Source: Sistotremastrum niveocremeum HHB9708
Lineage: Eukaryota > Basidiomycota > Agaricomycetes > Sistotremastrales > Sistotremastraceae
Direction: 5' to 3'
DNA: 64,000 nt
Assembly (NCBI GenBank): GCA_001630475.1
Contig: KV419394.1
Location: 1-64,000 of the forward strand
Made by a program: the position numbers and the translations under genes. Numbering within the stretch: position 1 is the stretch's first letter; each line of letters begins with the position of its first letter. The notes under the pieces were generated by a model, which was given only the letters and a program-made list of their open reading frames with translations, made no database searches and was not told the DNA's origin. This document shows, in pieces, positions 8,447-19,833 of this stretch.

Positions 8447-9557
8447 TTATCGGCCTGGCTCTGGCTCTATAAACTGGGCTTGGTCCTGGTCCTGGTGATG
8501 AGGTGTTCGTAGTCGTTGAACAGCAATTTCTGGCTTGGAATCAAGGTGAGCCAGCGGAATCTCCTCGAACGATTCCCCGATTAGCGTTTGCTGTAATCTT
8601 GTGTTGTACCCTGTACAGTTGACCGTGCACGTTTCAAGACGCTTCGAGAGGATATGCAAAAGTGTTGTCAGTTAATGGCGAGGCGTTGTACGATGGGACC
8701 CCAGCTGCGGATAGAGTAATGGTACTGACCCCTTCACCGCGAGCCAGTGATTCTTCTATATCATCCAGTTCTAGATATGGAACGCCCCCTTCGTTGATTT
8801 TTCTAGCGAGTGTGACGCTGTTAATCGGGTGGGGAGACCAGCTTTTCATGTTCTTCATATTGCTCAGACTATCCACCTCGATGCGTCAAACCGAGCCCTT
8901 CAATTCAAGCGAGAGTCAAAACTCACCAAATCAACTTCGTCTGCTCTCACAAAAGTATAAAGAAAGCATTAATATCGATATGGAGCCCGAAAGAATAGCA
9001 ACTCACCTCCAGCGGCAACTCTCTCCATTCTTGTACACTCACTCCCTCCGAAGCCCTGAACTCATAATCCCCAAAATACATCCAATGTCCCTCCTTCACC
9101 CTTCCAAACAGCGGGAAACACTCTCCCTCCGGCGCCTCCCTCTCTCGGTCTCCCTCATTAATCCACAACGAAAATAAAAGCCCACATTCACCTGGGCGTC
9201 TAGGCATATGCGGATTCCAATTCGTGCGCGGAGCAGCGTAGGCACGTATTCCACCCCGGATTCGGTGCTTTGCGACTTTTACCCAGGGGATTTGAACATT
9301 TCCACCGTAGTGGCTGCTGATGTGCGCGCGGGAATATGTTTTATTAAGGAATTGAGGAGGGTATGGGAGGTGGAGATTTTTGCAGTTGTTGAGGGTGTAT
9401 CGACGTATCAAGGAATCTTCAGCTAGTGAAAAGTGTTCTTCTTCTTTCTTTATTTTTGGCTGATATTCCAGATGAGAATCATGCTGTTCATTCCGGGCCT
9501 CGAGGCCTCGAAATTTGAGGCAGGGCGTACTTTTACATCCGGCTTCTCGTCTTTCAT
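8447..9557 (-). CDS. Duplicated fungal protein, copy A (possible DUF6697 family)
   Basis: Four exons were read from splice sites: 9557-9531, 9459-9007, 8876-8730 and 8641-8447. Together they give about 273 residues starting MKDEKPDVK. The core contains NWNPHMPRRPGECG and LFGRVKEGHWMYFGDYEF, shared almost word for word with copy B at 22164-23606, and all three intron positions match that copy. The core looks like the DUF6697 domain of Agaricomycetes; this name is from memory and not certain. No catalytic motif or membrane segment is seen. The protein is shorter than copy B because a stop at 8449 removes the tail. A hAT-like element has landed 170 bases downstream, so this copy may be decaying. 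Confidence 0.75.
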
Positions 9558-10671
9558 GTGCCTAGATTCATTGATGGACTTCATTAATATATATCGGCAA
9601 TTCAGTGCGTGAGATGCATACCTCCACGCTTAGATTCCGGCGTTGAGTTTGGACGGACGCAGAGAACGATAATGACGACGTTCGGGAGGGCTCAAACTCC
9701 GCCGGCCGCCTCGCTCTCTTTCTGTACGCGACGACATGAGGCTCGATTGCTTGGTATGTTGTCCAGACCTTCCCTGATAAATCTGTCCGACCTTCCAAGT
9801 ATATTGTGATCGGTTTATTCAGCCTTACCGGTTGCATTAACATTATATTCTCGTCGGTAGTACTCGCTACCGCGGTTCTCCAACTATGCCGTTCATATTC
9901 TCAATTGCCAGCAGATTGCGCATCTAAAGAATACCTGGTAAGACTGAAGTTCATTCGTCAATGACACGTCAATAATGAACCAATACCGGCAGTTGATGAT
10001 CGATTGCTTCCACCAATAGCAGAACACTAGTACTATTTCTGAGCTTAATTGCCTTCTTTGGCCTGAGCTCCATCCTCGTGTTTGTGAGGACGACCAGGAA
10101 CTCGGCGCATTCAGATCTGAAAAGTCATTTACGTGTCCAGCTCACACGAGCAGGAAACAGCGACACTCTGCTCTTTCACTCCGGAGGTAGATGAGCTGAA
10201 TTTCTAGGAGAAACAGGCACTGATTCGGATTGTCCATAGATCCAGAACTTCTCGAAGAGGGCCCCGAGATCAAAGATCTGAGTCAGGTCATGGAAAATCG
10301 ACGTCGACGGCTTGTTCGGCACTAGACCTAAGTGGGAAAATTTGGCAAAGGGTGCACTGAACAAGCTCCCGGTATGCTGTGCTCCCCAATATGGGACCGG
10401 TGTGAAGGAAATAGCGCTTGGTCGGTTCCATTCACCGGAGCCTTGACAGCGATATATTATAGAATTGATTTTTGGGGAGGTTATTAGGCCTCCCCTTTGC
10501 GCTCTCTTTTCTTCAGCGAAGGCATTGGCGGTTCGTCCACGGGTCCCCTCTCTTCTCCCTCACGAAGGTTCATTGGCCCGAACCATCCTTGCCATCCGTA
10601 TTTTCGTTGATTACGCTCCGCCCCTCCCTCTTCGATAATCAAAAAGAGATCAGCACCGTCAGAAAGCTGCC
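9558..10671. other. Intergenic region, no recognised gene
   Basis: This region separates copy A (leftwards) from the MFS transporter (rightwards) and should contain both promoters. A 91-codon frame at 9568-9843 (minus) is open but has no recognised motif and no counterpart upstream of copy B. Confidence 0.5.
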
Positions 10672-12711
10672 ATGACGCTTCAGGACATCCCCACTCTAGA
10701 GAAGAACGCCGAGAGTCCTTACGCACAACGCCAATCCCATCCCCGAGTCCCCCGCGACCTCGAACGCGAAGGCGAAATATCAGGATACAAACTCGACATC
10801 AGCGCTTCTCTCCAATCTCCCTCCGACGAAAAAGCCACCGTCTTCGAGAAAGATTTCGCATCGAGTCATTCGAAAGAAGATCTCAAATTAGCTAAAGACG
10901 GACATACGATTCTCATCCCTCAGCCTTCAGACGATCCGGACGATCCGCTGAACTGGAGTCCGAAGAAGAAATATGCGATTCTGGCGGTGATCACTGCTAT
11001 GTCGTTTATCCCTGGTGTGTCTTTCAATTTCCTTCGTTTTTTGTTTTGAGGTCGACGAAGGGTATAGATTATGGCAGTTCGACGGGTGCTGTGACGCTGT
11101 TTCAGCAGTCTGTGCTCTGGCACAAGACGACGGACGTTATCAATCATTCGCATGCTGGTAATGCATTTATGTTGGGTGCCGGCGGCATTTTCGGTATGTA
11201 TCATTCTCTCGGAATAGGATGCGCCACTGAGTTATCCCTGATAGTCATCGTCTTCTCGGCGTACTTTGGCAGATTACCCGTATTATTCTGGTTCTCCGTC
11301 ATCGCGTTTGCTTCAGCAATAGGGCACGTCGTCATCATCATTTCCTTTGCATTCGCTGACGGTCTCTCAGATGTGCGAGCGCACCTAGTTTCAATTCATT
11401 CATGGCGTTCCGCATCTTAAACGGTTTCTTCGCAACGGTGGCACAAGCTGGAGGATTAATGTTCATAAAAGACCTCTTCTTCTTCCATCAACATGCTCGT
11501 GCTATCAATCTCTGGGACGCATCGATCATCTTATCACCTTATTTCGGTCCCTTTATCGGGGCATTCGTGACGAGTCGGACGACTTGGCGATGGACGTTTT
11601 GGATATATACTATTATGACGGGTGAGCCTTATATTCTCGAGTCTGGCGTCAATACTAAATGGTGGTGATGCAGGACTTTGTTTGCTGGCTATAGTGTTAT
11701 TCGTCGATGAGACGTATTATGATCGAAAGCTCACAAAGGCGGAACAACCCGAACGTGGGACTAGAGTAGAAAGAATAGTCGGAATCGCTCAGGTACGATT
11801 TTTCCCCGTCCATCAACAGCCCGGCTGATTCAACGATACAGTGGAGATCTCGACATATGCGTAACACCTTTTACGAGGCTGTGAGGCGTCTTGTTGCTGT
11901 CATTCAAAAACCTGTCATTGCCATATGCACACTATACTATCTCAGTACGTCCTCATCCCAGCTGGATCCAAGTCTCTTCCTCTTCTAATAAGCCTCCAGC
12001 AACTTTCGCGTGGGTCGTCGGTATAAACACCACCCTCGCCATCTTCGTGAAACCCCTCTACTCATTCGGTCAAGTCCAAATCGGAGCATTCTACACCACC
12101 CCCATCGTCTCCGCAGCACTCGGCCAACTCGTCGGTCATTTCCTGCACGATGCCATAGCGAACCATTACATCAAACGACACGGAGGAAGATTCGAACCTG
12201 AAATTCGTCTTCGGGCGATATGGATCAGTGAACCTTTTATTGTGACGGGATTGGTGGTGCTTGGATTCGCGTTGCAGAGAGATTGGCATTTTATGGTTAC
12301 TGCTGTTGGGTGGGGCTTGTATGTCTTTGGTGAGTCTTTCGTTTGGCTGGCTGGGATGATCGGGCTGAAATGGTACTAGGTATTATGGTTACGACCGTCG
12401 CTTTACAAGCCTACATGCTTGATTGTTATCCCGAAGGTTCCGGCGAAGGTAAAGATCAAAATTCCCGGTTTGAAGTACCAAACTAAACTCACCGCATTGC
12501 AGTCTCAGGGTGGCTAAACTTCGGTCGAACGACAGGCGGCTTTGTCGTTTCGTACTTCCAAGTCCGCTGGGCAACAAAACTTGGCGCTGAATCTTCCTTC
12601 GGGACTCAAGCTGCTATATCTGCGTTTACGTTCCTTTTGATTCCGCTGTTGCAGTGGAAGGGCAAAGCGATGAGAAAATGGAGTGGACCGTTGAACTTCA
12701 AGACGACTTAG
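10672..12711 (+). CDS. MFS transporter, DHA1/Hol1-like drug:H+ antiporter type
   Basis: Encodes a plasma-membrane transporter of the major facilitator superfamily. The cytoplasmic N terminus ends with DDPDDPLNWSPKKKYAI, the usual entry to TM1 in fungal DHA1 and Hol1-like members. FIPDYGSSTGAVTL follows after a 53-nt intron (11015-11067), then GRLPVLFWFSVI and later NLWDASIILSPYFGPFIGAF and TTWRWTFWIY, which match conserved loops of the family. The final exon reads SGWLNFGRTTGGFVVSYFQV and ends MRKWSGPLNFKTT. At least eight exons are needed. One junction near 11310-11375 lacks an obvious GT donor, so its exact splice is uncertain. The substrate cannot be told from sequence. Confidence 0.85.
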
Positions 12712-12917
12712 ATAGTTTTCAAGTCATTATGATGACCTCGACGAAACCCTCTCCTAGTAGCTCTGTTTTGGATATGAATTTTCAGGACTCACGAACGTCA
12801 TGACATTCAAGTTTATGTCGCCGCGTATACATAATATTACGAGTAGAAGATTTGGGACTTGGCTATCTTAAGCTTGACTCCCTACACGAACTGTGCTTGG
12901 TGCAGGACTTGAAGAGT
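12712..12917. other. Short convergent intergenic gap
   Basis: These 206 bases hold the 3' ends of the MFS gene and of the facing hypothetical gene. No motif was noticed. Confidence 0.4.
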
Positions 12918-13655
12918 CTAGGATAGATCGACACCGGTTTGGTTAGCTACAATCTGTGCCCGTGCCACAGCTAGTCTACACTGCTCGCAAGAACTTCTCT
13001 CGATCGTCCCCAGTGCAATGGCAACTAAACAGCTGTTCTCCCTCATTCTAACGCAAGCACACTCCCAGCATTCTTTCCAGTCGATGATATAGCAACGACG
13101 TCCACAAGAAGCCGAAAGCAGGACTATGGGGAGAACGGTCTGTTCTACGCACCGAATGATGATTCCTTTCTCATGTTCGAAGGGACCCCCAGGTTCTTTC
13201 AGTCGAGCTGTGCGATACACAAGATCTTCACGGAGGAGCTCTGCGTATGCTTTGCAGAGGGCTTGAGAAGTTCTGCGATCACGTAGATCCCGGAACGACT
13301 TTGCAAAAGAGGCTGGTGAATCCTTTACTTGTAACAGGACCTCTTGACTCGATAGAGAGCAACATGTGCCTCTACCGGCCATTTCTGGATGCTCACATCT
13401 CCTCCCAAGAAGAACATAGGGCTTCCACCAGGTTTTGATGACTCGACCTCTATACGTGCATGAAAGAGATGCAGCAAGAGTCTCTTGGGGATATTTGAGG
13501 GGTTTCCTGTTATTAGCGCCGCGCATCTCGACACTGAAGACCGGATATCCATCTCGAAGTTCCTGGCTGATCTCGACACATAGTTCAGCCTGTGTCAACG
13601 CAGCGTCCGAGTCGTCGGCAGAAGGAAGTCACCTTGTCCCAAGGTTTCTCCCATC
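12918..13655 (-). CDS. Hypothetical protein, Cys-rich C terminus
   Basis: A long open minus-strand frame ends at 12918 and extends for about 226 codons without an ATG at its front. An ATG at about 13655 (MGETLGQ) lies upstream and could join it through a short intron, but that junction leads equally well into a second, 84-codon frame, so the model is unsure. The C-terminal half is rich in Cys (motifs CGRRC, CWECAC, SCEQC) in pairs that could bind metal. I do not recognise the family. It converges with the MFS gene. Confidence 0.35.
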
Positions 13656-14761
13656 CTAAATTCGCGGGGCGGTTTTCCTGCCACTTTCTGGTCGCCCCTT
13701 TTATAGTAATGTGCGACGACGGGGTTCCTTACTATAGTAATTTGCTCTCGGGGTCCTTGTGAAACACGTAATTTTCGCTGAGTAATTCACCCACGACTCG
13801 TGAGGATGTGTCATACCGTCTGACTCAACGTTCTCGAGTTCAACGTTCAAGCAAACGTTCAACGCGCTCAGTACTACTGTAGTACTAAGTGCTTATGCGC
13901 TCATGCTTGTTCTCAGAATATCAACGCTCAGTTTCTCTGCGTACAGTCTACCTTGAATCTCGATGCTGGGCTCGAGTCTTGTTGTCTATTTATGGCACTT
14001 TAAACTGCAATGTTGCTGCATGTTCCACGTGTTCAAGCCCTCAATATCGTTGACTTTGCGTCCTGCGGATCTCGACTGGTTTGCATAATGAAAACGTGAA
14101 TTTTCCTTTGACTCATCTCGAGGTTCGTTCCGCGCGCGGTCATGCGAATCTTGATGCAAATGGTACGTTCACGCTAATCCTCATTTTCACTATGCATACT
14201 ATGTGTCAAGGAGCAATCTCCTTCACCCGTCAGGCCACTGCTTCATTTGATCACCCCGTCGGCACAATCGTCAATACTCGTAGACTCACACTGGCTTTCC
14301 TGTCAGATAATAATATGCCTACTTTGCTCATATGTTTAGCTTTCCTTGCGGTTTCCACAATGGCATATGATTTCGGACTTCAATGACATTATCCCGTATT
14401 CGTGATATGTAAGAAATTTTGAACCAACCCTGGAAACCCGTCTGCCAAATAGTTTCATCCTTGTCGGTCGACAGCGTTCGTACCAGTTGTGCAGGACGAT
14501 TGGCCTTAGAATATTCTTGATGATGTTTGTAAGGGTTGTACAAAGAGTCAAAGACGTGTGAATTAATCTTGCGTTTCCATCAATCCTGATGACATCAATT
14601 TCGACTTGGCGGTCGTGAGCCAGCTCCCGGACTGCATCGTAGAATTTTTTTCAACGAGATTCTTTACACACGAGGATTCGTCCAATGTCACACCAAGTAT
14701 TTGACGTGTAAATGCTTGATAACTGATAGAATCTGGTTTATTCGAGTATTATGAAGGCGCT
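13656..14761. other. Intergenic region with a short AACGTTC cluster and small palindrome
   Basis: AACGTTC occurs at 13827, 13842 and 13854, and an inverted repeat AGTACTA-CTG-TAGTACT lies at 13870-13886. A 101-codon plus-strand frame at 14081-14386 has no recognised motif. No gene is supported. Confidence 0.45.
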
Positions 14762-16242
14762 CTAGTAGCGAAACTGATACCTCATAATCAGCTTTCTCCG
14801 CGGACAAGGTGAAGCAGGGCGCCAGCGCCCCCCCTCGAGTAAAGGATGGACGTCATTAATCTCGTGCCCAGGTGGCGCCACAACCAAGGCCTCTCGATGT
14901 GGATAATCGGGCATGATGATTGGGTGGGTATATCGAGAGAGATTAGGATATAGAAATATAATTGTGCATTCTTGGGAGGGAAGTAGTAAAAGGAACCGTG
15001 CGTGGGCATCGATATGATTTCCTGCGAGGGCAGGTAGCCAATTATTGGTAGCTAGGATTCTGAGATCTGCTTCTTCTGCATCCACAGATCGCAGTCCTGA
15101 CGGTCTCACAACATAATCGTGGAAGGGGTTCAACAGATACCCAATGGACTGCCCTTCCGGAAGGGGTGCGGGATAGAATAATCGATCGATCCCGGGTCCT
15201 CCTTTGCTATGCAGGCAGAGGAGATGTAAAAGTGTGAAAAATTGGAGAATTAACGGGGTAGGAACTTCTTCGCCGATCCGAATCCAGAGCGTTTCACAGG
15301 CGTCGATAATTAGCGGACCTAGTCTTCTTTCGTCAGGGAGACAGAAGAGTTCGGTCTCGGCCTCGAGTCGCGCAAGTGTAGAATCGAGCCATGCTTCTGC
15401 ATGGTCCAGCAGCGGTTCCCAGGTATTTCTCATTCCGTGGCATTGGCGAGAATCTGCATCTTCGATCGACGAATGATATGAGAGACGTAGGGGTTGACCA
15501 GTTTTGAGGAACGAGGAGAGATAGTTCTGGCATTTAGAGCATGTGCAATTGGAGGGTAAGATCTCCGAGGGACGGTTCAAGATATGAACATCATAATCTT
15601 GCAACCGGTGACTACCCATATTATCTTCCGACTCCGAGTCCTCGTAACCAGAGATCATATCGATCGAATGATCGATGCAGAATAAGCGCACATCAGCAAA
15701 AGCTGGAAATGGCTCTATATCTTCCTGAATAACATCGACAAAAAGTGGGAATAGACTGCGAGAGAAAGGGGATAATGTCGAAAACGACGGCCCGGGCGAC
15801 CAAAGCTCATTTCCAGAACGTTGAGCCCATTCTTCGGTAGCCAGTACTCTCACGAATGGAATGACATGTTCCCAAATATCATCGATGACCATTCTTCGTA
15901 GATCCTTAACTAACACGAGAACACGGCACGCCTCACTGACATTGGGTATACGACCCAATCGAGCATATGCATGAAAAAGCATCGATGCATCGTGCGGATG
16001 AATTGGTCATGTGCCCAATGATGGACTGAATAATATTGACAGAAGCGCCGATGAATGAACCGATGCATGTTTTCGTCGAGCATTGGTTCATAGCTGAGCC
16101 TGATGGGAGTGTATGGGCCTTGTTGGGAGGTATGAAGTCTGTAATATTCCTTGAGCCGGTTCGCGCGAGCTGATGCGCCTGGAGAGAGCGAAAGTTTGGG
16201 TTCAATGTCATAGTTGAAGGCCCTTTTGATGGCTTGATGCAT
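14762..16242 (-). CDS. Hypothetical protein of about 477 residues
   Basis: Two long minus-strand frames join neatly through one 47-nt intron (15940-15894, GTCAGT..AAG), in frame, giving about 477 residues that start MHQAIKRAFNYDIEPKL. The first part is basic and rich in His/Tyr/Arg (FIHRRFCQYYSVHHWAHDQF). The middle holds a possible zinc site CTCSKCQNY and acidic runs. The C-terminal half is hydrophobic and helical (FFTLLHLLCLHSKG). No transmembrane segment is clear. I recognise no family. Long uninterrupted exons and clean splicing make it a probable real gene. Confidence 0.6.
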
Positions 16243-17023
16243 TGGAGAGAGAATGTTCAATTTGTGGCTAGTACTACTTCAGGCGAACAGAATCCTGATT
16301 AGATAGATACAGCACCAAGAGCATGGTATGGTCTGACCTCTGAGTCGTGTCCCAGTGATTTGGAATTTTTTTTACTTGTGACAGTTGAGAAAGATGCAGA
16401 ATCTCGAGTTACGAGCTGTGCAGGTGGGATCAATGAGTCAAGCAATGAGTAAAGTGACGGGAAGTTGAGACTAGCGCCTATAGCGGCAGCCCTGGTCAAG
16501 AAGTATTGACGCTCAGTCTTTTGACCTCTCCGATGTCTTCAATCATAAAAGCAAGTATGAATATTCAGAAAAGTCGCAGTCGGTCGCAGTAGACTCAGGA
16601 TCAAGATAACACAACATCGCTTACGTAAACCTCAACCCTCTGGACTCCTACGCCGCGGCGGTGCCTACGGGCAAACGCTGCTACTAGTATAGTATATGCT
16701 CTCACTTTAAAATATATACAGACAGCATGTATGCGTACTTCCGTACAGATTGTCCAATCTCCTGAAATACCCAGGCGCTTCTTTCCGAGTTTCCTAGAAA
16801 TTTAAATTTGGGTCACGTCAAGCGCATATACATGCACATATATGTACTTCAATTACACACTCCAATACCATCGATATTGACAATACTAATACTAATACAA
16901 CTTATACACTACACTACAATACACTACAGAGCTAAAACCACACGATACAACCCCCGACCCCCAACCCCCTCCCTCCTTCTAGATCTCCTTTCTCCTTCGA
17001 ATTGAATACTAGGAATACTAGTA
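16243..17023. other. Intergenic region, nothing recognised
   Basis: Contains the presumed promoter of the gene at 14762-16242 and the 3' flank of the F-box gene. Low-complexity ACTAC/AATACT stretches lie at about 16880-16930. Confidence 0.4.
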
Positions 17024-19621
17024 TCACAACTCCCTCCCATCCCACCCCAACACTCTCACCCCCCTCCCCCCCGCCCTCTCCCTAACACCCTCCATCAATC
17101 TCCCATGTAAACTCCTCAAAGCCTCGCACGTCCTCTCGTCTAGTATACGTATCGATTGAAGGGACGGAAAGAGGAGGGTCGAGTTCCATGTTGCTTGGAG
17201 GGATGGGAGTGGGAATTGAGGCGGGAGTGAGGGTTGAGGTGGGAGGGATGGGAGGGAAGGTTTTGTCGACGAGTGCGTGTGGGAAGTCGTACTTGTACTG
17301 GTGCCTGCGGTGTTAGGGGTGTTCGAGACGAAGGTGTTGCCGTTGGCCGTCGAAGTGGGAGTGGGAGTGGGAGTAAGACTCGAAGTAAAACCCGGAGTAG
17401 AAGTACGACCAGGAGCTGGCCTACGCATAGCATATTGCGATCCAGAATTGTTCGCGCTCGTGCTCGACTCGCCACCGCCGATCGCTCCCTCAACCCATTC
17501 GACATCCTCAAAATCCTCAAAATCTTCGAAATCCCGAAGCCCATCAACATCGACATCGACCAACGTCGCCTTGGCTTTCCCTCCCTCACCCTCACCCAAA
17601 CTCGATCCCTCACCCTCACCCGATCCAGAAATCGAGCCCTGAGTCGATCCAGAAATCGCTCCCGCCCCATACCCCCTCGACGCAGACCAATGAGCCTGAG
17701 GAAACGCAGCTGCCCGTGCCCGTCCAGAAGCCTGCAAAGCGGATGCCTGTTCAGACGAAGTCGACGAAGAAGCGAACGTAGCTGAAGCCGAAGGAGAATT
17801 CGAGGTCGAAGTTGACGTAGATCCGTGAGGAGAGTCAGAATCCCCAAGAGAATGCCCAGTCGAAGGCCCAAGAGAAGAAGGAGGCCCAAGAATAAGATCA
17901 AACATCCGTCGATAATCCCCTCTCGAAAGCTGCCTCTTCCAACTCCTCACACCAAGCCTTTTCACACTCCTAAACACCCCCTCCCCATCTTCCTCCCTGT
18001 CATCCCTACTATTCCTTTGTTCTCTCCATCTACGTCCTTCTGCTCCGAGTCTGGGCTCCGTATCTTCGGTGGCGGTATTGGTGTTGGTGTTGTTGAGGGT
18101 GGCGGGGTGGAGGGTGGTATTTCCGACGGTGCCGCGACCGACGATATGATGTGTTGGAGGCGGATCGGTAAGTTCGAGGATATGTGATATATCCACAACA
18201 AACGTATCCAATCCTCCCTTCTCTCCTTGCCAGCGGTTGTGATTCTCACGAGCGTCGTGTCTTCGGATCGACCTAGGAGATCGTGTACCTAATACCCTCC
18301 CAAGGTCGCTCGGTAGGAAGAACGCGTCCGCAGCGATCTCGATAGATTCTATCGCGTTCCATTCGTCAGGGAGAGTCGAGCGGTGAATTTTAGAATGAGG
18401 GGGGGATGTAAGTCTGAATAGCCGAGAGGGGAGGAGAGTTAGATATCTCAACTTCGGGAATTCCGGAAGCATCCTTCCACTCCCATTCCCATCCCCCCCT
18501 TCAGAAATCGACGAAGTCGACGAGATGGATGATATGGAGGAGTGGGGAGTGTGGGGGGAATGGGGGTATCCCCGTCGACTCTGTCTCCAATCGTCAAGAT
18601 CCAACCACCAACTCCCGCTTACTTCTAATCTTTGTAAGAAGGGTAGATTGGGGATCATGGTGAGTTGTTCGGGGAAGAATGTGTAGTTGAATGAGAGGGA
18701 TGTTAGTGTGGATGTGTGCGAGCGGAGGAGGCGGATGTAGGGGTTTATGAGGGAGGTGGAGGATGTTAGACCTGGGGGGGAGAGGTAGGATAGAGTCTTC
18801 AATTTTCTGGAAGAGACTAGCTGCGAAGAAGCTGTAGGCGAAAGTGGGGAAGGTCGCGCAGAGGATGATGGGGAAGGTGGAGAAGCTGAAAGAGACGGAG
18901 ATGGGGAAGAACCTAGAGGGGAAGAAGGTAATAGAGGGGAAGAGTGGAGGAGCGTTTGGAGGATTGAAGATGGGGAAGAGGGAGCGAGTGATTTGACGGG
19001 TTCAGGAGTTGATATGAACGATTCGATATTCGGTAAGAGCGTGATCAATCTACAAACTCCACTATCCCAACTCCCTCCCGTCCCCGTCCTCGTACTCGTC
19101 CCTTCTCTTGTACTCGTACTCGTACTCGTCCCTCTCTTCGTCTTCGTCCCTCTTCGGATCGGAGCAAGTTCCAATCTCCTCGTATACCCACCCAACGTCC
19201 CACCCTCACTCCCCTCAAGTGTCCTAATCAACTTCCAAAGTTGATCCGAAGATGTGATGTATAGAGATGAATAGAGCAGAGGAAGAGAGAAGTGGTGGAA
19301 TGAGAGAGAGACGAGGGATAGGGAGAGAGCTGTGCTTGTTCGGGATTGATGGAGGGTTCGGAGGGTGTCGGGGGAGTGGACGGGTTGAGGTCTTTCGGTT
19401 GAGTGAGGGGAGGGGAAGTAGGAGGGGGAGGGCGGGGGGAGGAGGACTGATAGTTCCATTATTTGAAGCCAGAGTTCGGGTGGCATTCGATCACACACTG
19501 ACGTGGGCATCGTCGATGTTGGTGGTGGCGGCGTTGACATTGGCAACGATGAGGACGGTGATCGGGTCGATCGGTCGTGGGATGGTGAAGTAATTATGCT
19601 GCTCGTCGTCGTCGTGGACAT
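17024..19621 (-). CDS. F-box-like protein with long Ser/Thr/Pro-rich low-complexity tail
   Basis: A single uninterrupted frame of about 865 residues. The start was taken at 19621 (MSTTTTSSIITSPSHD); the frame is open further upstream, but only to a stop and without another ATG. Near residue 45 it has CDRMPPELWLQIMELS, the LPxELxxxI signature of an F-box, which would bind Skp1 in an SCF ubiquitin ligase. Downstream, leucine-rich segments (IPNLPFLQRLEVSGSWWL and PKLRYLTLLPSRLF) look like irregular leucine-rich repeats used by such proteins to hold targets. The second half is mostly Ser, Thr, Gly and Pro and probably disordered. It is divergent from ALG2 across about 210 bases. Confidence 0.7.
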   Translation of the reverse strand: MSTTTTSSIITSPSHDRSTRSPSSSLPMSTPPPPTSTMPTSVCDRMPPELWLQIMELSVLLPPPSPSYFPSPHSTERPQPVHSPDTLRTLHQSRTSTALSLSLVSLSFHHFSLPLLYSSLYITSSDQLWKLIRTLEGSEGGTLGGYTRRLELAPIRRGTKTKRGTSTSTSTREGTSTRTGTGGSWDSGVCRLITLLPNIESFISTPEPVKSLAPSSPSSILQTLLHSSPLLPSSPLGSSPSPSLSASPPSPSSSARPSPLSPTASSQLVSSRKLKTLSYLSPPGLTSSTSLINPYIRLLRSHTSTLTSLSFNYTFFPEQLTMIPNLPFLQRLEVSGSWWLDLDDWRQSRRGYPHSPHTPHSSISSISSTSSISEGGDGNGSGRMLPEFPKLRYLTLLPSRLFRLTSPPHSKIHRSTLPDEWNAIESIEIAADAFFLPSDLGRVLGTRSPRSIRRHDARENHNRWQGEKGGLDTFVVDISHILELTDPPPTHHIVGRGTVGNTTLHPATLNNTNTNTATEDTEPRLGAEGRRWREQRNSRDDREEDGEGVFRSVKRLGVRSWKRQLSRGDYRRMFDLILGPPSSLGPSTGHSLGDSDSPHGSTSTSTSNSPSASATFASSSTSSEQASALQASGRARAAAFPQAHWSASRGYGAGAISGSTQGSISGSGEGEGSSLGEGEGGKAKATLVDVDVDGLRDFEDFEDFEDVEWVEGAIGGGESSTSANNSGSQYAMRRPAPGRTSTPGFTSSLTPTPTPTSTANGNTFVSNTPNTAGTSTSTTSHTHSSTKPSLPSLPPQPSLPPQFPLPSLQATWNSTLLFPSLQSIRILDERTCEALRSLHGRLMEGVRERAGGRGVRVLGWDGREL

Positions 19622-19833
19622 GGATGTTGAGATGAAGGATGAGAGCCCGGAAGAGGAATTAGTTCCGTCATCACTCAGGCTCACAGTGACGACACGAGCT
19701 TGCTAGTTTACCCCTTGCTCTTCCGATCCGCTTTCGTCCTCACCTCCACGTGTCCGTCCATCCGACTCATCCAACTCAATACCAAGTTCAACATCAAGCC
19801 TTCGTAATAAGACTACGGGTTGGACTTGATGCG
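19622..19833. promoter_or_regulatory. Shared intergenic promoter between F-box gene and ALG2
   Basis: These 212 bases separate two divergent starts (19621 minus, 19834 plus), so both promoters must lie here or within 5' exons. No clear TATA box was seen. Confidence 0.5.

Noticed and set aside
17140-18249. Long alternative frames overlapping the Ser-rich F-box gene
   Set aside because: Low-complexity codons give open frames in several registers; only the frame with the F-box motif makes sense.
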